Shown: positions 1 to 6,803, counted from the stretch's first letter. The stretch: DNA of 14,120 bases from JAYFRL01 sp034925905 (GCA_034925905.1 JAYFRL010000027.1:1-14120); one strand, 5' to 3'. Numbers and translations: made by a program. Notes: a model not told the origin generated them from the letters alone.

Positions 1-3
1 TCT

Positions 4-948
4 TTAGCCCATCTCATTTGTTCGATAGAATTCATCTTCTTCCTCTCCTTCATTTTGATAATCAAAAAGGTTCATCTGCCTTGATTCTGCCTGCTGACGC
101 TCTGTTGGATCATAGTTGGTTATGATAACCTCCGGATACTCGCAACCTCCCTCATACCGCTGGGCTAGGTTATTGATACGGGTAAAGGATAAAATGTGAA
201 AGTCTTTGTACAGCTCCCGGATATATTCACAGTCATTGTAAGAAACCATCCATTTGCCTTTGCAGGATTCCAAGGTATCCCGGAGCCGTGTATGATCTTC
301 CTTTCGGAACACCACAGCGTAGTGACCCTCGGTTTCGTAATACGGCGGATCACAATAAAAAAAGGCATTGTCACGGTCGTACTGCCGGATCAACGCCTCA
401 AAATCTTTGTTTTCCATCACTGTATTTGCAAGCCTGCGCGATGCTTCCCAAATGAGAAAGAATGCTTTCCGCACATCGAATGGCTGGCAGGCATAGGATG
501 TACAGCCGCTTCCGTAGCTGTAACGGATGAGCTTGAAAAATGCTGCCGCCCTACGTACATCACTGGTTTTTGCATTCTCCTGCATAATCTCCTTGATATC
601 CTCAAATTCAGGAGGCGGCAGATTATGCTGTGCAAGCTCCAATTCCTGTTTCAGATACTCAGTATCGAATTCCTCCTTTTCCATGAATTTGCGGATGACT
701 ATAAATTCATCCCTTGAGTTAATAGGCAAAAAACCGAGATGTCTTAAAAACTCCCATGTGCGGTTCTTCACACAGTAGAACATGTTGGCAAGGTTGGAGT
801 TAAAATCGTTGTATACCTCCATTGCCTTTGGATCAGGTGGTCTGCCAAACAACACCCAGCCTCCGCCGCCAAAGACTTCAATGTATCTTCCGAAATCTTT
901 TGGGAACAGCTTATAAATGATTTTTCGGAGGGCTTTTTTACCGCCCAC
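4..948 (-). CDS. D12-class DNA adenine N6-methyltransferase (ICE-borne)
   Basis: Predicted to transfer a methyl group from S-adenosylmethionine to adenine N6 in DNA, probably protecting the element from host restriction or marking its DNA. Counting from the GTG at 948, the SAM-binding motif I is EVFGGGG (about residues 24-30) and the catalytic motif IV is DPPYY (200-204). The length, 314 residues, is usual for ICE-borne Dam-like enzymes. The start is odd. Upstream in-frame codons 969-949 read I-N-S-F-I-S-W and complete the family's N-terminal motif (SW-[IV]-GGKKALR), so starting at GTG 948 would cut off half of motif X. The only well-placed start for a strong SD is an ATC at 969 (see the separate entry). 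The gene ends a four-gene minus-strand operon. Family call is secure; target sequence and activity are unknown. It may have a lost or non-standard start codon. Confidence 0.9.
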   Translation of the reverse strand: MGGKKALRKIIYKLFPKDFGRYIEVFGGGGWVLFGRPPDPKAMEVYNDFNSNLANMFYCVKNRTWEFLRHLGFLPINSRDEFIVIRKFMEKEEFDTEYLKQELELAQHNLPPPEFEDIKEIMQENAKTSDVRRAAAFFKLIRYSYGSGCTSYACQPFDVRKAFFLIWEASRRLANTVMENKDFEALIRQYDRDNAFFYCDPPYYETEGHYAVVFRKEDHTRLRDTLESCKGKWMVSYNDCEYIRELYKDFHILSFTRINNLAQRYEGGCEYPEVIITNYDPTERQQAESRQMNLFDYQNEGEEEDEFYRTNEMG

Positions 949-966
949 CCAACTGATAAAACTATT

Positions 967-984
967 GATATTGCATCACCTCCC
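967..984 (-). promoter_or_regulatory. Strong Shine-Dalgarno facing an ATC instead of a start codon
   Basis: On the minus strand GGGAGGTGAT (984-975) is a near-perfect anti-16S match. Nine bases after its GGAGG lies ATC (969-967), in frame with the methylase, where the family's ATG would be expected. The ATG at 976-974 is only two bases from the GGAGG, is in another frame, and would give a four-codon peptide (M-Q-Y-Q-stop). No ATG, GTG or TTG lies between the in-frame TGA upstream and the GTG at 948, and that GTG has no SD at normal distance. Confidence 0.6.
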
Positions 985-1011
985 TTTTCTGGGCTACTTT
1001 TTGCTTCAATA

Positions 1012-1383
1012 TTATGAAATCCCAGACATACTGGTTCGGTTTTTAATAGAAACACTTTCCCTCAATTCTTCTTCTGAAGATTCTTGAAATTCATCCAGCG
1101 AAAGCGAAACACCCAGATAATCCATATTGTTCTCTGGATAATAAGATCCGCTTTTATCAAGCTCAAATGGCTTTTTACACAAAACCGTACCCCAATGATT
1201 AACCATGACATGGGTTTTGAGTTCTGCACAGCTTCCATCCAAGTTGTCCGAATCTCTGATATCATAGCAATATAGACTTTCCGGTATGGTCTGCCTGTTT
1301 AGTCTCATGTTCGTGAAGGCTACCAACTTTCCATCAATTTCTCCTAATTCATATCCTTCCTTCTTTGCATCAAAAGCTGCCAT
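1012..1383 (-). CDS. LPD28-like mobile-element protein
   Basis: Small 123-residue protein resembling the LPD28 family (large polyvalent protein-associated domain 28) found in conjugative elements and phages of Firmicutes. The recognisable core is LVAFTNMRLNRQTIPESLY followed by CYDIRD and HVMVNHWGTVL, about residues 20-67. The biochemical role of LPD28 is not established; such domains also occur inside very large conjugation-linked polyproteins. The ATG start at 1383 has GGAGG eight bases upstream, inside the last codons of the preceding gene (three-base gap), so translation is probably coupled. A methylase gene follows 42 bases after its stop, counting to the ATC at 969. Family assignment is from remembered motif pattern, not a search. 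Confidence 0.65.
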   Translation of the reverse strand: MAAFDAKKEGYELGEIDGKLVAFTNMRLNRQTIPESLYCYDIRDSDNLDGSCAELKTHVMVNHWGTVLCKKPFELDKSGSYYPENNMDYLGVSLSLDEFQESSEEELRESVSIKNRTSMSGIS

Positions 1384-1386
1384 TTT

Positions 1387-1905
1387 TCATCCTCCCATCA
1401 TCATTCCAAAATCTTGAGACTGCTGATTTTTCAGTTCTTCTTCTGGTTTAATAAAAAACTCATTTCCCGCATCCCAAAAGCTAAGATACAATTCTCCATC
1501 GGGAGTATCAATTGGTCGCTGCTCGAAGCCCTCACCCCAACCGTCTGAAAACTGCCCTGTCAGCTCTGAAATGACCTCGTCAAGCTCATCCTGTGTCAGT
1601 TCGCCATGCGACTGTACTTCGGTAACACCCCACAGCTTGCCATCCCATTCCTCAACAGTGGGGTTAATACTGTACAATTTTCCCTTAAGAACATCATTAT
1701 CGAGGTAAACTGCCAAACCACGCTCACCTTCATTTGGGAGTTTCTCTCGTTCAATAGCTGCTAGGATTTCCTCTTGATATTCCACTATTTCAGTAGCATC
1801 CATATCCTCTGGCTCATTTTCGGTGTCACCCCATTCGTTTTTACGATAAATCTTTGAGAACAGGGGATTCCAGAGACGCAAGGTTTGAAGCTCTTGTTTT
1901 TCCAT
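1387..1905 (-). CDS. Acidic conserved mobile-element protein, function unknown
   Basis: A 172-residue, strongly acidic, apparently soluble protein with no signal peptide or membrane segment. I do not recognise a named family, but the C-terminal half (QSHGELTQDELDE, then GQFSDGWGEGFEQRPI, then GELYLSFWD, about residues 97-152) is typical of small genes carried by Clostridia ICEs next to dam-type methylases. The ATG start at 1905 is preceded by AGGAGG nine bases upstream, and that SD overlaps the stop of the upstream gene (TAG 1910-1908), so the two are translationally coupled. The gene ends in three Met codons whose following GGAGGA serves as the SD of the LPD28-like gene. An anti-restriction or regulatory role would fit the context but nothing in the sequence proves it. 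Confidence 0.75.
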   Translation of the reverse strand: MEKQELQTLRLWNPLFSKIYRKNEWGDTENEPEDMDATEIVEYQEEILAAIEREKLPNEGERGLAVYLDNDVLKGKLYSINPTVEEWDGKLWGVTEVQSHGELTQDELDEVISELTGQFSDGWGEGFEQRPIDTPDGELYLSFWDAGNEFFIKPEEELKNQQSQDFGMMMGG

Positions 1906-1907
1906 TG

Positions 1908-2531
1908 CTATCGCCCTCCTTTGATTACATTAATTCCATATCGCCTCACTAAAAAGGCATTGACGATAAGTCGTAGTAGCTTATCGTTTATCAACTCTGG
2001 ATCGCTGAGTTCTGAAACGGTAATATGTGATTTGCCGGAGTAAAGCTCCTTTGCCATATGAAAGATGGCATATCCATCTAAATCCACACCATGAATGCGG
2101 ATAGCATCAAAATGAATAAGTTGGCTATCTACACAATTTTTTGTCTTACTCCAAACAAACGCATCTGCAGAGAGTAAAAAAATAGCGGCTGCATATCCGT
2201 AGCTTTCTTCTAGCTTCGGAAACAGACCGCTTTTACAGATAATTTGAAATCTCTTTTTATGCTCTGCATTTCTAAAAAGCATTTGGTTTACCTCGCTTTC
2301 TCTAAGGTTGCTCGTAACCTCTATGATTCTTTGCACTCGTAGAGCAAATGCCTGTAACTCTATCTCTTTGAGGAACAGTTCCAGCAATTCTTCATACCGA
2401 ATTGGGTTTGGATTCACATATCTTTGCTGGCTTCGGAATGTTCCGCAAGCACGAGGAGTAAAGCCGGGAATAAGTTGCATTTCTATTTCTATAGCAGCGA
2501 GAGGTGTATCTCTCATAAATCTTGTAATCAC
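1908..2531 (-). CDS. Mobile-element protein of unknown function, two-part layout
   Basis: About 207 residues, soluble, no recognised catalytic motif. The C-terminal ~125 residues begin FRNAEHKKRF and contain AAAIFLLSADAFVW, HGVDLDGYAIFHMAKELY and RLIVNAFLVRRYG, the layout of small conserved ICE proteins of unknown role. The N-terminal ~70 residues (RDTPLAAIEIEM, PGFTPRACGTFR) look like a separate module, so this may be a fusion of two small genes (inference). I chose the GTG at 2531 because AAAGGA sits nine bases upstream. The longer frame opens with a TTG at 2567 that directly follows a terminator U-tract and has no SD. An ATG at 2516 is a third option. First gene of the four-gene element operon; its stop overlaps the next gene's SD. 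Confidence 0.75.
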   Translation of the reverse strand: MITRFMRDTPLAAIEIEMQLIPGFTPRACGTFRSQQRYVNPNPIRYEELLELFLKEIELQAFALRVQRIIEVTSNLRESEVNQMLFRNAEHKKRFQIICKSGLFPKLEESYGYAAAIFLLSADAFVWSKTKNCVDSQLIHFDAIRIHGVDLDGYAIFHMAKELYSGKSHITVSELSDPELINDKLLRLIVNAFLVRRYGINVIKGGR

Positions 2532-2567
2532 TTTAATCAGTCCTTTCTTTTTCTGCAAATCGAACAA

Positions 2568-2611
2568 TAAAAAAAGAGGCTATGTTTTTTAGTAACGAAG
2601 AACATAACCTC
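2568..2611 (-). terminator. Intrinsic terminator or attenuator ahead of the element operon
   Basis: On the minus strand GAGGTTATGTT (2611-2601) pairs with AACATAGCCTC (2586-2576), 11 bp with one G-U pair and a 14-base loop, followed at once by seven T residues. It ends about 25 bases before the SD of the gene starting at 2531. A competing pairing is visible (GCTATG at 2616-2611 with CATAGC at 2584-2579), as expected of an attenuator, but regulation is inference. Confidence 0.65.
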
Positions 2612-2660
2612 ATAGCTTTTTGCACGATGGCAGATTTATTAAATTGTATTTATAATTTAT

Positions 2661-2703
2661 ATGAAAAACAGAGGCATCAAGATTTTTTATCTCAATGCCT
2701 CTG
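2661..2703 (-). terminator. Intrinsic terminator after the HEPN-like gene
   Basis: A 9-bp stem, CAGAGGCAT (2703-2695) with ATGCCTCTG (2677-2669), with a partly paired 17-base loop, is followed on the minus strand by TTTTTCAT. It lies 37 bases past the stop of the 2740-4005 gene. The plus strand is also T-rich beyond the stem, so it could act in both directions. Confidence 0.75.
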
Positions 2704-2739
2704 GATTTTCTTGTTTTAAACTGTTTTAATAAATAATAT

Positions 2740-4005
2740 TTAAGTAGTCAGTCTCTTAATTTCATTATAAAATAATTCAGCACGTCTCATGCACTCAGTG
2801 CATTCCACTTCAGAGAATTGAGTAATATTATAATCTGCTGCCCATCTTTTTTGTTTGACATATTTAAAATCAATATAATATGTATTGTCAATGATTCCAT
2901 TATTAACCACTGTGTTTAATTTTCTTTCAAGTGCCGCATGACTTTCTGGAACATTTAAGATTAAAGGATCTGCATTCCAATCTGCTAACAATCCATTTTT
3001 TTCTAATAATGCTTTTAATGCGTGCATCATAGAATAATAACTTCTATCTATTGAAGGATTAAATAAAGACTGTTTTAATAATATGTCAGTTGCATTTAAA
3101 TTATCTTTGGCAAAAGATATTTCAGCTAAAAAATTGACCACAGGCTTGATTAGTGTCTGCTCTAATAATATTCTTTGTGGATCAATGTTAGCATGAAAAA
3201 CCTCTGCTCCACTAATCAATCTGTTTTTCAGCATCATTCTTTCATCCATAACAATATCATTGCAATCTAGAATAGCATGAATTGTACTGATCAAATCTGC
3301 CGTGGATTTATTTTTAAGATTATAAAAGCTATCATATATGGGTATATATTCTACCTTCTCTCCATTTTTTCTAGTCTTCCAAACACCGTACACAAGCGCT
3401 ACTCTCTTATAAAACTCTGTTTCAAAATAGTTTTTAAAATCATTATATAAGTGCCGATCATCTCCATATAAAAATCCGATCAGAGTAAACATTAACGCTG
3501 CCCTAAGTGCATTTAAAAGTGACTGCCTAATCTCATCAGTTTCTGATTTCCAACCGCCAAGGTATATATTTATTTCACCAAAATCAAAACAATTTATTAT
3601 ATCTTCGTAGTCAGATTTTAATAAGTCTAAAGTAATACATTCCCAAGTTTCAACCTTAATTTGCTGTTTATGAGATTCTAATAACGAAAAAGTAAATACA
3701 CCATCGTTACAATCCATTTCTACACCAAATTGATTAATAAAATTTGCCAAATCACCTCTAACCTGATTTACTCTTGGACTGTCATCAAAAAATAAATTAA
3801 AAAGTTTTTCAAATTCTTCATCAGAGAATATGTCTCCGCGTGCATATTTTTTCAAAAATGATTTTTCAGTTTCATCAGATAAGCCTTGTAGATATAACAA
3901 ATTAGCCCCTGCCGGCAAATCTATTTTTTGCTTGTTTTCATTTTCTCCAACCGAGATAGACATTATCATTGGAAAAATGGAAGTATTAATTTGTATGCTC
4001 CCCAC
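2740..4005 (-). CDS. Orphan protein with C-terminal HEPN-like (UPF0332-type) domain
   Basis: A 421-residue protein with no signal peptide or transmembrane span. Residues ~300-418 show the pattern of HEPN-superfamily UPF0332-type domains: SIDRSYYSMMHALKALLEKNG (318-338; R321, Y323-Y324), then ESHAALERKL (H356), then RWAADY (R387, D391, Y392) and a terminal helix EVECTECMRRAELFYNEI. The canonical RNase motif R-x4-6-H is not seen, so nuclease activity is open. Residues 1-~300 are all new to me: a DLLKSDYEDIINCFDFGEINIYLGGW stretch and several amphipathic helices, probably a sensor or partner-binding region. The start is GTG 4005, with GGAGG nine bases upstream. It is more AT-rich than the genes on either side, stands alone between a terminator and the rlmD junction, and has no obvious antitoxin. 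Defence or toxin-type cargo is inference. Confidence 0.8.
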   Translation of the reverse strand: MGSIQINTSIFPMIMSISVGENENKQKIDLPAGANLLYLQGLSDETEKSFLKKYARGDIFSDEEFEKLFNLFFDDSPRVNQVRGDLANFINQFGVEMDCNDGVFTFSLLESHKQQIKVETWECITLDLLKSDYEDIINCFDFGEINIYLGGWKSETDEIRQSLLNALRAALMFTLIGFLYGDDRHLYNDFKNYFETEFYKRVALVYGVWKTRKNGEKVEYIPIYDSFYNLKNKSTADLISTIHAILDCNDIVMDERMMLKNRLISGAEVFHANIDPQRILLEQTLIKPVVNFLAEISFAKDNLNATDILLKQSLFNPSIDRSYYSMMHALKALLEKNGLLADWNADPLILNVPESHAALERKLNTVVNNGIIDNTYYIDFKYVKQKRWAADYNITQFSEVECTECMRRAELFYNEIKRLTT

Positions 4006-4080
4006 CTCTTATTACCTCCCTATTTTTATGTCATAAACATCAAAATACCCTATGTCATCTATATTTTCTCCTAAAAATCA

Positions 4081-4118
4081 GGGCAAAAATCGGGCATTTT
4101 TTAGCCTAATTTTTGCCC
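4081..4118. repeat. Inverted repeat GGGCAAAAAT...ATTTTTGCCC
   Basis: GGGCAAAAAT (4081-4090) is repeated inverted at 4109-4118 around an 18-base centre that contains a further GGGCAT half-copy. On the minus strand the stem is followed by TGATTTTT, so it may terminate rlmD. Its place at the presumed element end also fits protein-binding sites for an integrase or excisionase. Function not decided by the sequence. Confidence 0.6.
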
Positions 4119-4131
4119 ATTTTTCACTTCG

Positions 4132-4153
4132 AAACCACAATATATTGTGGTTT
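4132..4153. repeat. Perfect 22-bp palindrome at the rlmD/element junction
   Basis: AAACCACAATA (4132-4142) followed directly by its exact reverse complement (4143-4153). It ends seven bases from the rlmD stop codon. A third CCACAA copy lies at 4177-4182 inside the last codons of rlmD. The lack of a loop and of a U-tract argues against a simple terminator; a dimeric DNA-binding protein site (integrase, excisionase or repressor) is more likely. Confidence 0.7.
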
Positions 4154-4160
4154 GCGTGCC

Positions 4161-4211
4161 TTATTTATCATTTTGACCACAACGTGTCATCAGAATCACA
4201 GTTTCAACGTG
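4161..4211 (-). other. Putative ICE attachment site in the 3' end of rlmD
   Basis: The 3' end of rumA/rlmD genes is a known insertion target for ICEs and related elements in Firmicutes, in or near the codons for the conserved HVETV motif (here 4197-4211). Mobile-element-type genes begin right after this gene's stop. Beyond ILM the tail T-R-C-G-Q-N-D-K contains the only CGT among the gene's Arg codons (nearly all AGA/AGG), which would fit a 3' end supplied by the element. No second copy of the core is in the window, so boundaries are approximate and the call is inferred. Confidence 0.45.
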
Positions 4212-5534
4212 CGCCGTTCTCGGGAACATGTCCATGCCCTTTATCTTTTTCACCTTATACCCGTTTTGCTCGAAAATTTTCAAATCCCTCGCAAGCGATG
4301 AAGGCTTGCAGGAAACATAAATTATTTTCGGCGCGCCAAAATCAATTATTTTGCCGATCGCCTTTGGGTGTATGCCCTCTCTTGGCGGGTCGAGTATTAT
4401 TATATCGGGATTAATGCTAAGTCCGTCCACCTCTTTAAGCACGTCCCCGGCTATAAAGGTGCAGTTTGTTATACCGTTTCCCATGGCGTTTTCTTTGGCC
4501 GCCAAAACGGCTTCTTCATCAATTTCTATACCCAAAACGCTTTTGCATTCCTTGGCAAGTATCTGGGCTATTGTCCCTGTGCCGCAATAGAGGTCAAAAA
4601 TATTTTTATCCTTGGCATCTCCCGCAAATTCTTTAACTATGCTATAAAGTTCCTCCGCGCCTTTCGAATTTGTCTGAAAAAACGAAAAAGCGGATATTTT
4701 AAAATTAAGCCCCAAAATACTTTCATAAAAATAATCCCTGCCATATAAAACGGTTGTATGGTCACTTTTAACCACATCGGCCACAGAACTGTTTTCCGTA
4801 TGAAGTATCCCGCATATAACGCCTTCAAGGTGAAGCTTTGAAAGCAAACCGGCATATTCATAAATCTCCTGTGAAATTGCACAGGAGGTAACTATGTTTA
4901 CAAGTATTTCGCCGGTTTTTTGGGCTTTTCTAACAACAAGATTCCTAAGTGTGCCTTCTTTTCTTATTCTGTTATAGAAATTTAGTCCCTTTTCTTCAAA
5001 AAAATCTCTGGTAAAATTTACTATTTTAATATAATCTTTATCAACTATGTTGCAGCCCGTTAAAGTTACAACCTCATAAAAGCTGTTCCTTTTCCTCATT
5101 CCCAGAGCAAGCCTTCCGCCTTTTTCTTCATCTCCAAACGAAAACTCACATTTGTTCCTATATCCTTCGGTAAAAGGTGAAGGAGTAATCCCCAAAAATT
5201 CAAAGCCCGAAACTCCATTGTCGTTTAAAAGCTTTAAAATCTGCCTTCCCTTAAGCCTAAGCTCGGCTTCATGCTCATAATTTTGATAGGTACACCCGCC
5301 GCACATTCCAAAATGCGGGCAAAGCGGCTCTATCTCAAACGGGGCGCGTTTTATGGTCGAAACTAAAACCGCTTCAAAAGCGCCTTTCTTTTTTTTGTTT
5401 ATTCTTGCCAGTAGCCTCTGCCCGGGCAACGAATTTTTAACAATAACCTTTGCGCCTTCATAAAACCCGTATCCTTTGTTGGAAAAAGCAACATCTTCTA
5501 TGTCAATCTCTATAATATCGTTAATTTTTAACAT
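4161..5534 (-). CDS. rlmD: 23S rRNA (uracil-C5)-methyltransferase, RlmD/RumA family
   Basis: Methylates a uracil at C5 in 23S rRNA (U1939 in the E. coli enzyme; the Bacillus RlmCD relatives also modify U747), using SAM and an iron-sulphur cluster. Layout of the 457 residues: TRAM RNA-binding domain (~1-60); cluster cysteines C72, C78, C81 (C-x5-C-x2-C) with C161 as likely fourth; SAM motif DLYCGTGT (314-321); DPPREG (382-387); catalytic C409 in YVSCKPSSLARDL; and C-terminal HVETV (442-446). The length is normal and all key residues are present, so the enzyme should be active even if its last codons come from an inserted element. ATG 5534 has GGGAG eight bases upstream. Divergent from the S1-domain gene across 159 bases. 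Whether it is RlmD-like or RlmCD-like in target cannot be told here. Confidence 0.95.
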   Translation of the reverse strand: MLKINDIIEIDIEDVAFSNKGYGFYEGAKVIVKNSLPGQRLLARINKKKKGAFEAVLVSTIKRAPFEIEPLCPHFGMCGGCTYQNYEHEAELRLKGRQILKLLNDNGVSGFEFLGITPSPFTEGYRNKCEFSFGDEEKGGRLALGMRKRNSFYEVVTLTGCNIVDKDYIKIVNFTRDFFEEKGLNFYNRIRKEGTLRNLVVRKAQKTGEILVNIVTSCAISQEIYEYAGLLSKLHLEGVICGILHTENSSVADVVKSDHTTVLYGRDYFYESILGLNFKISAFSFFQTNSKGAEELYSIVKEFAGDAKDKNIFDLYCGTGTIAQILAKECKSVLGIEIDEEAVLAAKENAMGNGITNCTFIAGDVLKEVDGLSINPDIIILDPPREGIHPKAIGKIIDFGAPKIIYVSCKPSSLARDLKIFEQNGYKVKKIKGMDMFPRTAHVETVILMTRCGQNDK

Positions 5535-5565
5535 TTTTTGTGCTCCCGGATAAAATTATTTGTAT

Positions 5566-5594
5566 TTGTCTTTTTGCGGTAATTGTGTTATACT
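5566..5594 (+). promoter_or_regulatory. Predicted sigma-A promoter for the S1-domain gene
   Basis: TTGTCT (5566-5571), 17-base spacer, TATACT (5589-5594). It would give a leader of about 90 bases before the ATG at 5694. A second AT-rich -10-like TATAAT occurs at 5637-5642 without a good -35. Confidence 0.6.
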
Positions 5595-5693
5595 GCGTAG
5601 TAAGTTTTAAAGCTTTTTGTTCATTTGTTTTAATTTTATAATATTTACCCGTAAAAAACAATGTACATATTATTTATAGGAGTGTAAACATAA

Positions 5694-6110
5694 ATGCCAA
5701 ATAATTTAACTGTAGGGGCTATTGTAGAAGGAAAAGTGGTTAAAATCAAACCTTTCGGTGCTATAGTCTCCTTGGGCGGAAATATGCAGGGCTTAGTGCA
5801 TATATCCCAAATAAAAAATAGTTTTATACAGGATATAAACGAGCATATTTCAATCGGAGATATAGTTAAAGTAAAGGTTTTAAGCATTGACGAAGAAACC
5901 AATAAAATCGCCCTTTCCATAAAGGACGCTTTACCGAAAGAAGCCACCGTAAACCAAAGGGAGCAAAGGCCTAATTTTGAAAATAAATATCAAAACGTAG
6001 ATTTCGCTGAAAAAAGGTCTCCCGTGGATTTTGAAGATAAGCTTAAAGATTGGCTTAAGCAGGCAAACGAACGTCAGGCAGGGCTTAACAAACGAAATAA
6101 TAAAAGATAA
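5694..6110 (+). CDS. S1-domain RNA-binding protein (YabR / general stress protein 13-like)
   Basis: A 138-residue protein with one S1 (OB-fold) RNA-binding domain at residues ~5-75: VGAIVEGKVVKIKPFGAIV, then GLVHISQI, then IGDIVKVKVLSIDEETNKIALSIKD. The remaining ~60 residues are hydrophilic and charged with a basic end (RQAGLNKRNNKR), suggesting nonspecific RNA contact. This matches the short single-S1 proteins of Firmicutes that associate with ribosomes or mRNA; the exact role is not established. The ATG at 5694 has AGGAGT about ten bases upstream. It is a single-gene unit with a promoter at 5566-5594 and a strong terminator straight after the stop. Confidence 0.9.
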   Translation: MPNNLTVGAIVEGKVVKIKPFGAIVSLGGNMQGLVHISQIKNSFIQDINEHISIGDIVKVKVLSIDEETNKIALSIKDALPKEATVNQREQRPNFENKYQNVDFAEKRSPVDFEDKLKDWLKQANERQAGLNKRNNKR

Positions 6111-6116
6111 AAATAC

Positions 6117-6147
6117 AGCCGGCTTAAAGCCGGCCTTTATTTTTTAT
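6117..6147. terminator. Bidirectional intrinsic terminator between convergent genes
   Basis: GCCGGCTT (6118-6125) and AAGCCGGC (6127-6134) form a GC-rich stem. On the plus strand it is followed by CTTTATTTTTT, on the minus strand by TGTATTTTTATC. It serves both the S1-domain gene and the HAD gene, whose stop is at 6146-6144. Confidence 0.9.
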
Positions 6148-6803
6148 GTATTGTCTCCACCTAAAAGCTTAGAAAGCTCCTCCGGGCTGCTAATAATATA
6201 ATCCGCCCCTGCCTCAAAAAGCTCTTCCCTGCTTCCGTATCCATAAAGCACCCCAATGGATGAAATGCAGTTTTTTTTCGCGCCTATTATGTCATGCCGC
6301 CTGTCTCCAACCATAACGGTGGCATCTTTGTCCGTTATGCGGCATGAGGAAAGCACATAACCTATAATTTCGTCTTTATTTACCATAGATTCGTCCATCG
6401 TGCTCCCACCTATAAACTCAAAGTATTTATCCAGCTTAAAATGCTTAAGTATTATTTTTGAATACTCCTCCGGCTTTGAAGTGGCGACAAAAAGATGCTT
6501 GCCTTTTTTTAAGAGCCCCTCAAGCATATCTTCGGTTTTAGGGTAAACCTTGTTTTCAAACAAGCCCTTTTCTCCGAAATATTCACGGTAATACATCAAG
6601 GCTTCACTCGCTTTTTCGTGTGAAAAACCGTAACGCTCCATAAATGAAGAAATGAGCGGAGGACCTATAAATTCATATAAAGAAGTTTTATCACAAACCT
6701 CTATCCCGTATTTTGCCAAAGCATATTTTATAGCATTTGTTATGCCCTCGGCGGGATCTGTAAGAGTTCCGTCCAAATCAAACAATATATATTTTTTATC
6801 CAT
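6144..6803 (-). CDS. HAD-superfamily phosphatase (phosphoglycolate phosphatase / PpaX-like)
   Basis: A 219-residue HAD hydrolase that should remove phosphate from a small soluble metabolite in the cytoplasm through an aspartyl-phosphate intermediate. All four HAD motifs are visible: DLDGT (9-13; nucleophile D9, acid/base D11), ATSKP (107-111), a lysine in NKDE (K143), and GDRRHD (166-171). The helical cap after motif I (C1 type, including IGPPLISSF) places it near phosphoglycolate phosphatases, PpaX pyrophosphatase and YjjG-type nucleotidases; the substrate cannot be decided. The ATG at 6803 has GGAGAG seven bases upstream. An intrinsic terminator lies just 18 bases before the start codon, so it depends on read-through from rsfS or on a promoter inside the end of rsfS. 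Convergent with the S1-domain gene. Confidence 0.9.
   Translation of the reverse strand: MDKKYILFDLDGTLTDPAEGITNAIKYALAKYGIEVCDKTSLYEFIGPPLISSFMERYGFSHEKASEALMYYREYFGEKGLFENKVYPKTEDMLEGLLKKGKHLFVATSKPEEYSKIILKHFKLDKYFEFIGGSTMDESMVNKDEIIGYVLSSCRITDKDATVMVGDRRHDIIGAKKNCISSIGVLYGYGSREELFEAGADYIISSPEELSKLLGGDNT

Noticed and set aside
196..717. 173-residue plus-strand open frame
   Set aside because: Lies opposite the DNA methylase gene, whose motifs are clear; no SD and no recognisable protein. Shadow frame.
768..1055. 95-residue minus-strand open frame overlapping the methylase start
   Set aside because: Overlaps both the LPD28-like gene and the methylase in another frame; no family pattern. 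It only reflects the open frame around the methylase leader.
2625..2720. 30-codon plus-strand frame starting MADLLNCIYNLYEKQ
   Set aside because: No SD, lies antisense to two terminators, and gives no recognisable product.
2740..4005. HEPN-like protein as a proven RNase toxin
   Set aside because: The R-x4-6-H motif is not seen and no antitoxin gene sits beside it, so only the domain resemblance is claimed.
4052..4414. 120-residue plus-strand open frame across the rlmD junction
   Set aside because: Mostly antisense to rlmD, low-complexity start, no SD.
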